DNA of 18,373 nt, taken from NCBI GenBank assembly GCA_041748075.1, contig JBGTDX010000158.1, positions 1-18,373 of the forward strand, written 5' to 3'. The position numbers were made by a program, and so were the translations under genes. The notes under the pieces are model-generated. The model saw only the letters and a list, made by a program, of their open reading frames with translations, did no database searches and was not told where the DNA came from. Source of the stretch: JBGSYJ01 sp041748075. GTDB taxonomy: Bacteria > Acidobacteriota > Thermoanaerobaculia > Gp7-AA8. Positions 1-5,710 of this stretch are shown here, piece by piece (the stretch's first letter is position 1; the number at the start of each line of letters is the position of its first letter).

Positions 1-252
1 GCTGCCCCCGCGTACGTTTGCCCCCGCTCCATCGCTCTGGCGGCGTGCTGGCGGGGCGTCAGAGCGCCGGCGCTGTCCAGGTCTGCCGCCCCGTGAAGGA
101 GCTTTCTCACGCTCGAGCTGGCGCGCTGCGCGAGCCGCCTCAGCCTCTCGCTTCGCGATTTTCTCGTCGTATCCGCAATACGGGCAGCGCTTCCACCCTT
201 CGGGGTATGTGTGCTTGCAGCTGACGCAGAGAAGACTCTTCGGCAAGGGCAT
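1..252 (-). CDS. Zinc-ribbon protein with Arg/Gly-rich tail (partial, runs off the window)
   Basis: The visible 84 codons read from an ATG at 252 with no stop before the window edge. Near the N-terminus are two Cys pairs, CVSC and CPYC, about 16 residues apart (residues 9-12 and 25-28), the layout of a small treble-clef or zinc-ribbon finger. A charged Ala/Arg/Glu helix follows, then a low-complexity Arg/Gly/Pro/Ser stretch that is probably disordered and may bind nucleic acid. It starts 48 nt after the stop of the QueD-like gene on the same strand, so the two are probably co-transcribed. No clear Shine-Dalgarno precedes the ATG. I do not recognise a specific family; many unrelated zinc-ribbon proteins look like this. 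The reading frame is supported by the conserved Cys spacing rather than by homology. Confidence 0.5.
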   Translation of the reverse strand, partial: MPLPKSLLCVSCKHTYPEGWKRCPYCGYDEKIAKREAEAARAARQLEREKAPSRGGRPGQRRRSDAPPARRQSDGAGANVRGGS

Positions 253-300
253 CGCGGCGAATTCTACATGAGGGAGCAGGCCGTGGTCCGAAGTCGGACT

Positions 301-711
301 TCATCCGCCTCGAGATTCGTCCGTTCTCTCAGGGACGAACGTCACGAAGTTCAGCGGTCCTTCCCAGAGGGTGATGCTTCGAACGACGGCATCTTCACCT
401 GCCAGCGCAGAGGTCAGCTCGCGATGAAACCACGCGGCAATGTTCTCCGCGGAGGGGTTGATCGTCGTGAACGGTTCGACTTCGTTGATGTAGCCGTAAT
501 CGAGCCTCTTCGCGAGTCGCTCGAGCGCACGCTTCGAGCTGACGAAGTCCACCGCGATCGCGTCCTCGTCGAGCTCACCCGATCGTCCCGCAAGCTCGGC
601 GACCACTTTGTAGGAGTGGCCGTGCAGGGGCTCGCTCACCCCCCGATAACTTCTCAGATTGTGCGCTGCTTCGAATCGCGCCTCGATGTGTACGGAAAAT
701 TGTCCTGACAT
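301..711 (-). CDS. queD: 6-pyruvoyl-tetrahydropterin synthase / QueD family enzyme (PTPS-III-like active site)
   Basis: The 136-residue protein has the T-fold of COG0720: FEAAHNL with zinc ligand His17, then LHGHSY with His30 and His32, a core NPSAENIAAW segment, and the C-terminal WEGP Glu117. Family members act on 7,8-dihydroneopterin triphosphate in queuosine (QueD), tetrahydrobiopterin (PTPS) or folate (PTPS-III) synthesis. The catalytic Cys found four residues before the HGH His is Ser26 here, and Glu27 gives an ExxHGH motif, which is the PTPS-III signature as I know it. The Asp-His pair of the usual triad reads Asp71-Tyr72. The enzyme is therefore unlikely to be a standard QueD and may cleave dihydroneopterin triphosphate to 6-hydroxymethylpterin in place of FolB. 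The start ATG at 711 has no obvious Shine-Dalgarno. A TAGAAT hexamer lies 6 nt upstream of it, preceded by degenerate heptad repeats. Family call is firm; substrate is inferred. Confidence 0.85.
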   Translation of the reverse strand: MSGQFSVHIEARFEAAHNLRSYRGVSEPLHGHSYKVVAELAGRSGELDEDAIAVDFVSSKRALERLAKRLDYGYINEVEPFTTINPSAENIAAWFHRELTSALAGEDAVVRSITLWEGPLNFVTFVPERTDESRGG

Positions 712-720
712 GCAGGTATT

Positions 721-745
721 CTACAGAGTAGCCAGTAGCCTGTAG
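721..745. repeat. Degenerate heptad array upstream of queD
   Basis: Three consecutive 7-nt units read AGAGTAG, CCAGTAG, CCTGTAG on the plus strand (725-745), equivalent to CTACAGG, CTACTGG and CTACTCT in the queD direction. They match the CTACTGG/CTACTCT units found upstream of tRNA-Thr. No opposite arm is visible within the gap to the next gene. The array lies directly upstream of queD, the same position relative to a gene start as the other right-hand arrays. Confidence 0.5.
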
Positions 746-837
746 TTTATATGCATAGCCAATTCGGGTTCCGCTGACTCGCGGCTACCGGCGCCTGACC
801 ATTTTCGAATCACGGCTCGAATCGGAGACGGACGAAC

Positions 838-1434
838 ATGCTGAAACTACCGAACCACACGGCCCTGAAAGAATGGGCTGCAGTCATCTCGGCTCTCCGC
901 AGCGGCGATCAGACCATCCTGGTGCGGAAGGGAGGCATTGCAGATCCTGCATTCGGTGTCGAGGCAGACCGGTTCTACCTGTTCCCCACGTATCTGCATC
1001 AGAAGGAAAAGCAGTTCCGTAAAGAGTACCTGCATCACTTCATGTCCACGGACCGGCCGGGAGCCGAGCCTGACGAAGTCGGCATCGACACCTGGTGCGA
1101 GCTCGCGGGAGTCTGGCGTGTGACCGACCTGGAGCTGCTGCGGAAGCTTGGTGACCAGGTCATTTTCACCGGTGAGACATTCGAAGAGAGATTCCGCTTC
1201 CGCCCGGATCAGGCGGTGCACGTAATCGGGGTTCGAGCGTTCTCCCTGCCTCGGACAGTCACAGTGAAGAACCTGCCGCTTTACGCCGGATGCAGAAGCT
1301 GGATCAGCGTCGAAGAGGAGATCGATGTTTCCGCCTCGGTGCCGGTGATCCAGGAGCCTCTGCTCGAGGAGAAGCTGGCCCGGGTCGAGACGATCCTGGG
1401 GATCGTCAGGACGAGCACCACGGTCCAGGCGTGA
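838..1434 (+). CDS. DUF1802 family protein
   Basis: The 198-residue soluble protein matches what I know of DUF1802: an N-terminal NHTALKEWAAVISAL segment, then ILVRKGGI, then a Phe/Tyr-rich FYLFPTYLHQ motif near residues 46-55, typical of this family in bacteria and cyanobacteria. The biochemical function of the family is unknown to me. No signal peptide or membrane segment is seen. A GGAG at 824-827 lies about 10 nt before the ATG. The gene is divergent from queD across a 126-bp gap and runs convergently into the thioesterase gene, with one base between the two stop codons. The start choice is supported by the match at the N-terminus. Confidence 0.8.
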   Translation: MLKLPNHTALKEWAAVISALRSGDQTILVRKGGIADPAFGVEADRFYLFPTYLHQKEKQFRKEYLHHFMSTDRPGAEPDEVGIDTWCELAGVWRVTDLELLRKLGDQVIFTGETFEERFRFRPDQAVHVIGVRAFSLPRTVTVKNLPLYAGCRSWISVEEEIDVSASVPVIQEPLLEEKLARVETILGIVRTSTTVQA

Positions 1435-1435
1435 C

Positions 1436-1894
1436 CTAGTCCTGTTCGGCTTCGCGCGGACTCAACCGCGAAGTCGTCAGGACGAAGTCGGCCGTGACGG
1501 TGGCGACGAGTTTCTGATCGACGTCCCGGATGTCCGCCTGCCCTACGCAGACTTTCGAGCCTTTCTTGATGATCACAGCCGAAGCGGTCACATTCGAGCG
1601 CGCTCGTCTCAGGTAGTGGATGTTGAGGTTCGAGGTCGCAAATCCCATCTTGCCGTCAAAGCTCGTCGACAGAGCACAGGCGATTGCGGTGTCCGCCAGG
1701 CTGGCAAGGATCCCACCGTGGATGTTGCCCGCACCGCTGTCGATGTCGGCGCTGAACCGAAGCGACATCACGCATCGGTCCATCGACAGGTCCTCGAGCT
1801 CAAACGCGAGTCGTTGCAGTGCGGCGTGGCCCGAAAAGCGGGCGCGGAGGCGCTCGATCAGGTCCGGGGCGATCTCATCGTCCTGCTCGGTCAT
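1436..1894 (-). CDS. PaaI/YdiI-type hotdog-fold acyl-CoA thioesterase
   Basis: The 152-residue protein carries the hotdog thioesterase signature NIHGG (residues 57-61) followed by ASLADTA, with Asp68 in the helix that normally faces the thioester. The second half has the usual strand-rich NIHYLRRAR...V...G region. Members hydrolyse acyl-CoA thioesters, for example phenylacetyl-CoA or hydroxybenzoyl/DHNA-CoA types; the substrate cannot be read from sequence. A longer in-frame reading back to 2077 exists, but the extra 61 residues are low-complexity and overlap the divergent J-domain gene, so the MTEQDDE start at 1894 is preferred. Its length then fits the family. An activity on DHNA-CoA would suit the menaquinone lifestyle suggested by menG, but that is speculation. 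Confidence 0.82.
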   Translation of the reverse strand: MTEQDDEIAPDLIERLRARFSGHAALQRLAFELEDLSMDRCVMSLRFSADIDSGAGNIHGGILASLADTAIACALSTSFDGKMGFATSNLNIHYLRRARSNVTASAVIIKKGSKVCVGQADIRDVDQKLVATVTADFVLTTSRLSPREAEQD

Positions 1895-1964
1895 CAGGCC
1901 GAGAGTACATGAGTTCGAAGAACCTGCAGATGGATTTTCGTGACGGCGGTGCGAGAATCCTGCT

Positions 1965-2723
1965 GTGGAGATTCTTCTTGGCCTTGCGATGATTGGCGGA
2001 GGGCTGGTGATTGCCCTGATCGTGGCGGCGGCAATGGCCCTCAGGCCAGGCACGTCCGGTGTGTCTACGCCGCGCAATCCCGGGCGTGAGGGGATTGAGG
2101 CGTCGATCCTTTTTCATGTCGCCAGAGCCGGAGGAGCCTCGCGGGAGCGCGCCCTCGACATCGTCAGGGAAACTCGCCGCGCCATGGTACCCGTGGTCGA
2201 GGAGATCGATCTCGCCAGCTGGGCTGAGAGTCATCGCGCGCGGTATGGTCCTGACGAAGGGAAACGCCTTCTGGAGGACGCGGTGCGGGCCGCGCTTCTC
2301 ACCGGCACTCGGTTGCCCGTGACTCAGTATGACGCTCTCGTGGACCTGACCTTCACCTTGGGGTTTCACAGCGATGTCCTGTCGAGGCTTCGCGCGGCTC
2401 ATCCCTTCACGTACGAGGACCATGCGAGGCGAGGCCGGCCACGGAGCGCGGATCGTGGTGGAGGGGCCGTGCCGCTGTTCGCCAGAGCCAGCGGACCCGA
2501 CCGGTCGGTTCTGCTGGCCCGGCTGGGCCTGGACAGGGAAGTCCCGCGAAGCGTTCTGATTTCGGTCTACCGGGGGCTTGCGGCGCGCCATCACCCCGAT
2601 CGCTTTCACAACGCTGACGTGTCTGCGCGTGAGGAGGCGGCAGCGCGGTTCATCGAGATTACCGATGCCTACGGCAAGCTCATGGCTTCGACCGACGAAG
2701 TTGATAGAAAAAGAAAAGTCTGA
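1965..2723 (+). CDS. Membrane-anchored J-domain (DnaJ-like) co-chaperone
   Basis: The 252-residue protein starts with a hydrophobic, Gly/Ala/Val-rich transmembrane segment (about residues 3-27). A mostly helical middle region spans about 40-150. The C-terminal J-domain (about 183-243) has the diagnostic HPD tripeptide at 210-212 in AARHHPDRF, followed by a helix rich in Arg/Glu/Ala and FIEITDAYGKL. J-domains stimulate DnaK ATPase; the anchor would place this one at the inner membrane. The order membrane segment - helical domain - J-domain resembles DjlA, whose middle domain is TerB, but I see no clear TerB motif. The chosen start is GTG at 1965; ATG at codon 9 (1989) is an alternative that would shorten the membrane segment. 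The gene is divergent from the thioesterase with 70 bp between them. Confidence 0.75.
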   Translation: MEILLGLAMIGGGLVIALIVAAAMALRPGTSGVSTPRNPGREGIEASILFHVARAGGASRERALDIVRETRRAMVPVVEEIDLASWAESHRARYGPDEGKRLLEDAVRAALLTGTRLPVTQYDALVDLTFTLGFHSDVLSRLRAAHPFTYEDHARRGRPRSADRGGGAVPLFARASGPDRSVLLARLGLDREVPRSVLISVYRGLAARHHPDRFHNADVSAREEAAARFIEITDAYGKLMASTDEVDRKRKV

Positions 2724-2738
2724 TATTCTTCTTTGTCC

Positions 2739-2764
2739 GGAATACGAGCCGTTCACCGTTTGTT
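2739..2764 (+). promoter_or_regulatory. Putative SigR-type (ECF12) promoter upstream of the sigma/anti-sigma operon
   Basis: GGAAT at 2739-2743 is followed by exactly 18 nt and GTT at 2762-2764. This matches the known consensus of Streptomyces SigR promoters (GGAAT-N18/19-GTT). It lies 16 nt after the J-domain gene stop and upstream of a SigR-like sigma gene, so it would give positive autoregulation. Transcription would begin near 2771 and leave an unusually long leader of about 300 nt before the sigma start codon. A short motif like this can occur by chance; its position is the main support. Confidence 0.5.
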
Positions 2765-3069
2765 TGCAGCCGCTCCACCAGACTGAATCCCTCAGACGTC
2801 CGTATATACCCCTGAAGCAGTTCCTCAAAAACGGACGAAGTGTCCCCAGTGCAGCGGCTCAGAGCGAGGAGTCGCCAACTGTAAGCGCCCCGGGGGCCGG
2901 TAGCCAAAACTCGCTAAGTACTTATAAAGATATAGCTTACATATAAATATGGATGAGATGACGAGCGCGTCGGTAACTTATTTCGACTTGCTGCATCTAA
3001 TTACGAGACGGCACGACTCATGAAGCACGCGATAGGCAGTTGGGTTGTTCTTCTACCGACGGAGACAAG
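2765..3069 (+). other. Long untranslated leader of the sigma-factor operon
   Basis: No convincing long coding frame is present. The segment 2913-2955 is markedly AT-rich compared with its surroundings and contains several TATAAA/TATAAAT-like hexamers, so a housekeeping promoter closer to the gene is possible; I cannot identify a matching -35. The end of the gap carries a possible 17-codon leader peptide (listed separately) and the GGAG ribosome-binding site of the sigma gene at 3060-3063. Confidence 0.4.
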
Positions 3070-3073
3070 ATGA
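3020..3073 (+). CDS. Possible 17-residue leader peptide overlapping the sigma start (ATGA)
   Basis: An ATG at 3020 opens a frame encoding MKHAIGSWVVLLPTETR and stopping at TGA 3071-3073. The stop overlaps the sigma-factor ATG (3070-3072) in the 4-nt ATGA arrangement typical of translational coupling. The upstream Shine-Dalgarno is poor (a GAGACGG about 10 nt away). No homologue is recognised and an ORF of this size is easily random; the exact overlap is the only positive evidence. Confidence 0.25.
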   Translation: MKHAIGSWVVLLPTETR

Positions 3074-3837
3074 AAAGCGCTGAAGTTTTCGAACAGGAAC
3101 AGGCGTGGGACTTCGAAAAGGCTGCAATGCCTTACGTGGACTCGCTTTACAACACAGCCTACCGGATGACTCGGAATTCCGAGGATGCCGAGGATCTCGT
3201 CCAGGAGACGTACCTGAAGGCGTACAAGTACTACGACAAGTTCGAAGAAGGCACAAACTTCAAGGCGTGGCTCTTCAAGATCATGAAGAACACGTTCATC
3301 AACAATTACCGGAAGAAGAAGCTCACTCCACACAAGATCGATTTCTCGGAGATCGAGGAGTCGTACGAGCGCGTGATCCAGAAGAATGCTCCGGACCTCA
3401 TCAAGGATCCTGAGAGCGAGATCTTCCAGGACATGATGGACGAGGACGTCAAGCGCGCCCTCGACTCGCTTCCTCACGATTACAAGATGGTCGTGCTGCT
3501 CGCGGACATCGAAGGCTTCTCGTACAAGGAGATCGCCGAGATCCTCGACTGCCCGGTCGGTACGGTCATGTCGCGACTCTACCGCGGCCGTAAGATGCTC
3601 GAGCGGACACTGCTCGAGTACGCCAAGAAGTACGGCTACATCCGCAGCGGAGAACCGGTGAAGATGCGCTCGCGGAAGGATGAGGTGAAGCCGCGGAAGA
3701 AATCGACGGCCGGGACTGATGAGACGGACCTCGTCGAAACGACCGACGAAGACGGCGAGCTTTTCGCCGCCGAGACGGAGGAGTTCGACTTCGAGATCGA
3801 AGACGAAGAGCCGGAAGAGGAATTCCAACTCGAATAG
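3070..3837 (+). CDS. SigR-like ECF sigma factor (ECF12-type) with long acidic C-terminal tail
   Basis: The 255-residue protein has sigma region 2 at about 17-83 (AEDLVQETYLKAYKYYDKF, then GTNFKAWLFKIMKNTFINN, very like SigR of Streptomyces) and region 4 at about 125-186 (LPHDYKMVVLLADIEGFSYK, then EIAEILDCPVGTVMSRLYRG, the helix-turn-helix binding the -35 element). SigR controls the thiol-oxidative stress response. Beyond about residue 191, where SigR-type proteins normally end, this one carries some 64 extra residues: a basic Lys/Arg stretch, then a tail in which about half of the last 40 residues are Asp or Glu. The ATG at 3070 has GGAG 6 nt upstream and is preferred over an in-frame TTG at 3040. 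The anti-sigma gene follows 50 nt downstream. SigR-family assignment is by pattern, without database comparison. Confidence 0.88.
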   Translation: MKSAEVFEQEQAWDFEKAAMPYVDSLYNTAYRMTRNSEDAEDLVQETYLKAYKYYDKFEEGTNFKAWLFKIMKNTFINNYRKKKLTPHKIDFSEIEESYERVIQKNAPDLIKDPESEIFQDMMDEDVKRALDSLPHDYKMVVLLADIEGFSYKEIAEILDCPVGTVMSRLYRGRKMLERTLLEYAKKYGYIRSGEPVKMRSRKDEVKPRKKSTAGTDETDLVETTDEDGELFAAETEEFDFEIEDEEPEEEFQLE

Positions 3838-3887
3838 GAAAGTTTGGATCGCTGAAGTCGTCGCTCTAATTCGGGGAGGAGACCTCA

Positions 3888-4133
3888 ATGGTCTGTGACG
3901 ATGTAAAGCGAATCGTATACTTCTATCTGGATGGGCAGCTCGGCGAGCAGAAGAAAACCGCCATCAACTCGCATCTGAAGGGCTGCAGAAGTTGCGACGA
4001 TCGCGTTGTGATTTCCCGCCGCCTCCGGCTCTTCATCAGCAGAAGGCTCGGGCCCCACTCGGCGCCAGCCCGCTTGCGAACGCGCATACAGGAAAGCTTC
4101 GCCTCCCTGCGGCGTCCCACTGCGGGGCTCTGA
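3888..4133 (+). CDS. RsrA-like zinc-binding anti-sigma factor (ZAS)
   Basis: The 81-residue protein has Cys3, His29, Cys33 and Cys36, that is C-x25-H-x3-C-x2-C. This is the same spacing as the zinc site of RsrA (Cys11, His37, Cys41, Cys44). LDGQL before the His and SHLKGCRSC around it are typical of anti-sigma factors, which hold their ECF sigma by wrapping it in helices. In RsrA, zinc loss and disulphide formation on oxidation release SigR. The second RsrA motif, a Cys-Cys pair about 17 residues after the last zinc ligand, is absent (SRRLG here). A strong GGGGAGGAG lies just before the ATG. The partner is clearly the sigma factor upstream, which supports a redox-switched pair. No membrane segment is present, so it acts in the cytoplasm. 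Confidence 0.85.
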   Translation: MVCDDVKRIVYFYLDGQLGEQKKTAINSHLKGCRSCDDRVVISRRLRLFISRRLGPHSAPARLRTRIQESFASLRRPTAGL

Positions 4134-4140
4134 GGCCCGG

Positions 4141-4695
4141 ATGAGCGCCGATCGCGCGTCGCTCATTCTCGTTTCCTCGAACCCGAACAAGGCGATTGAA
4201 GCGGAGCGGATTCTCGGCGTCCCTCTGCTGCGCGCTTCAATTTCTCTGCCCGAAATCCAGGCAGCCTCCGTTGAAGAGATCACACGCCACAAACTCGAGA
4301 CAGCCCGCGCCCGCGGTTACCAGCGGCTGATTGTCGAGGATGTCTCCCTAGGGTTCACACAACTCGGCGAGTTCCCCGGCCCCTACGTGCGCTGGCTGCT
4401 GGAAGCCGGTGGCGGCGGAGCGCTCGGTGCCATCGCATACGCTCTTCATGATCGTTCGGCCGTCGCGCGGTGCTGTGTAGGCTACTGGGACGGTTCTGAG
4501 GCACACCTCTTCTCAGGGGCCGTTTCGGGCGAGGTGCTCGTCAAACCGGAAGGCGAGCAGTCGTTCGGGTGGGATCCCTGGTTCCGGCCCGCGGGTTCGG
4601 ACCGCACCTTCGCCATGATGACGCCCGAGGAGAAGGATGCGATTTCTCATCGCGGCCGTGCGTATCGAGAGTTGCGCCGCCACCTGAATTACTAG
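4141..4695 (+). CDS. rdgB: Non-canonical purine NTP pyrophosphatase (ITPA/RdgB/Ham1 family)
   Basis: The 184-residue protein shows family motifs in order: SSNPNKAIE (12-20, the T/S-x-N-x-x-K nucleotide loop), LPEIQ (36-40), VEDVSLGFTQLGEFPGPYV (65-83), SFGWDPWF (141-148) and EEKDAISHRGRAYREL (163-178). It hydrolyses ITP, dITP and XTP to monophosphates, keeping deaminated purines out of RNA and DNA. The VEDVSL...PGPYVRWLL block looks closer to the eukaryotic/archaeal ITPA type than to E. coli RdgB. It starts 7 nt after the anti-sigma stop, so it is almost certainly in the same operon, suggesting that nucleotide-pool cleaning is induced together with the stress regulon. A run of seven T (4719-4725) lies shortly downstream, but no clear hairpin is seen. 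Confidence 0.9.
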   Translation: MSADRASLILVSSNPNKAIEAERILGVPLLRASISLPEIQAASVEEITRHKLETARARGYQRLIVEDVSLGFTQLGEFPGPYVRWLLEAGGGGALGAIAYALHDRSAVARCCVGYWDGSEAHLFSGAVSGEVLVKPEGEQSFGWDPWFRPAGSDRTFAMMTPEEKDAISHRGRAYRELRRHLNY

Positions 4696-4916
4696 TAGGC
4701 GCCGATGCCCGTTTTTTTGGACAACGTAGCTACAAAAGGTGACAATCTCCGGTCCCAAAACGCGCTCCATCTTCCCGACGATCCGGCTCCTGCAGTCATA
4801 AGCCACGTGTTTGTAGCGCTTTGAATTCGCAGGCAACTCTTTGGCCCATATGGCGTATGCCTTGAAGTAGAGGGAGGTTGCCGGTATGGGCCGGCATCGA
4901 CGGAAAGGATCGAGCC

Positions 4917-5117
4917 ATGTGGGTTTTTGACGGAGAAGAGTGGACACGGGAAGGCGGGTCTGCCGAAAAGGAGACCTCGACAGTGAAGATCCCGGGGCCG
5001 GAGGAGATGCTTCCTCTGCAGATCCTCGAGATCACTCCGAGGCCGAGAACCCGTGAGACAGAAGTGTTTATCCCGACAGCCATGCCGTCGGTGATCAACC
5101 GGAAGAAGCCGCGCTGA
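4917..5117 (+). CDS. Small hypothetical protein (66 residues) with its own terminator
   Basis: The frame MWVFDGEEWTREGG... runs 66 residues to the TGA at 5115-5117. AAGGA lies about 7 nt before the ATG. An in-frame TTG at 4878 would extend it by 13 residues and sits directly against an AGGGAGG, too close for normal initiation. The sequence is acidic at the N-terminus, Pro/Arg/Glu-rich in the middle and basic at the end (NRKKPR), with no membrane segment. The stop codon forms the loop of a strong intrinsic terminator, which is good evidence that this is a real transcription unit. I do not recognise a family. The 220 nt upstream contain no gene I can support. Confidence 0.6.
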   Translation: MWVFDGEEWTREGGSAEKETSTVKIPGPEEMLPLQILEITPRPRTRETEVFIPTAMPSVINRKKPR

Positions 5118-5340
5118 GCGCGGCTTTTTTTGTGAAGGTAAAACCCCGGCCTTTCGTTCGTCCTTCCTCCTGGCCCTCCGCCTCACCCGTCCTCTCCAGA
5201 AACTTCAGGATCATCGGCTCCAGATTCGCCCCTGGCGCGCTGAAAATCCTGTCGGCGTGATAGTTCCCGGGATGTCGATGATATGAACCGTGCGAGTCGC
5301 GATGCTCCGTGCGGTGCCGCGCATTCCAGTTTCCGGCCAT
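5095..5340 (-). CDS. Doubtful small His-rich ORF (81 residues)
   Basis: The frame starts at ATG 5340 with AAGGTG about 5 nt upstream, divergent from the lipoprotein gene by 78 bp. The N-terminal third is rich in His, Arg and Asn; the middle contains ANLEPMILKFLER followed by a Glu/Gly-rich segment. The last ten or so codons run through the terminator hairpin of the opposite-strand gene, which is unusual for a functional end. No family is recognised. A good ribosome-binding site and otherwise unexplained DNA are the only reasons to list it; it may be chance. Confidence 0.25.
   Translation of the reverse strand: MAGNWNARHRTEHRDSHGSYHRHPGNYHADRIFSAPGANLEPMILKFLERTGEAEGQEEGRTKGRGFTFTKKAALSAASSG
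5108..5131 (+). terminator. Intrinsic terminator enclosing the stop codon of the small gene
   Basis: The stem GCCGCGC (5108-5114) pairs perfectly with GCGCGGC (5118-5124); the three-base loop is TGA, the stop codon itself. Seven T (5125-5131) follow. This is a textbook rho-independent terminator for the plus-strand gene. Confidence 0.9.
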
Positions 5341-5418
5341 TTACTCACCTTCAGGAGGCGGATGGCACCCAGGTTGCTGTTCGCCTTTCCGACCAATGTC
5401 TGATCGAGGTGTCTTCTG

Positions 5419-5682
5419 ATGAAACATGTATTCGGCTCCCTGCTTTTCGTGACAGCCCTGATGTTCTGCGGTTGCGGGGGCGATGAGAGTGCCACGAACG
5501 GCGCCCCGGCCGCTGCGCCTGGAACGGAAGTTCCGACCCAGACGACCACTGTCGTGGTCACTCTGCCGGACGAGGGCGGGACCGACACCGCAGCCCCGGG
5601 TGGAGTGTCGACGCAACCAGCGAATACGCCCGCGGACACTGCGACGACCGCTGCCGCCCCGGAAGCGGCTCCAGCACCGTAG
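5419..5682 (+). CDS. Small Ala/Thr/Pro-rich lipoprotein-like protein
   Basis: The 87-residue protein begins MKHVFGSLLFVTALMFCGCG: a Lys/His start, a hydrophobic core and Cys17/Cys19, which looks like a signal peptide with an imperfect lipobox (the -3 position is Phe rather than Leu/Val). The mature part is low-complexity (Ala, Thr, Pro, Gly, some Asp/Glu) and almost certainly disordered, as in many small envelope lipoproteins. AGGTG about 9 nt before the ATG supports the start. It is followed by the repeat-rich gap before coaE, which is convergent. Function unknown. Probable location: periplasm-facing, lipid-anchored or secreted. Confidence 0.6.
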   Translation: MKHVFGSLLFVTALMFCGCGGDESATNGAPAAAPGTEVPTQTTTVVVTLPDEGGTDTAAPGGVSTQPANTPADTATTAAAPEAAPAP

Positions 5683-5710
5683 GCTGGTGGTGTGGCGAAT
5701 AATGAACCAA

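Noticed and set aside
1895..2077. Longer N-terminus for the thioesterase
   Set aside because: The extra 61 residues are low-complexity, antisense to the J-domain gene and beyond the normal family length.
1875..2828. Long minus-strand open frame opposite the J-domain gene
   Set aside because: It has no recognisable domain, overlaps the recognised J-domain gene and the thioesterase start, and is explained as the complement of a GC-rich coding frame.
3001..3888. 295-codon minus-strand frame opposite the sigma factor
   Set aside because: The plus strand encodes a clear sigma factor; the antisense product is Leu/Val/Arg-rich in the way expected from complementing Glu/Lys/Asp codons.
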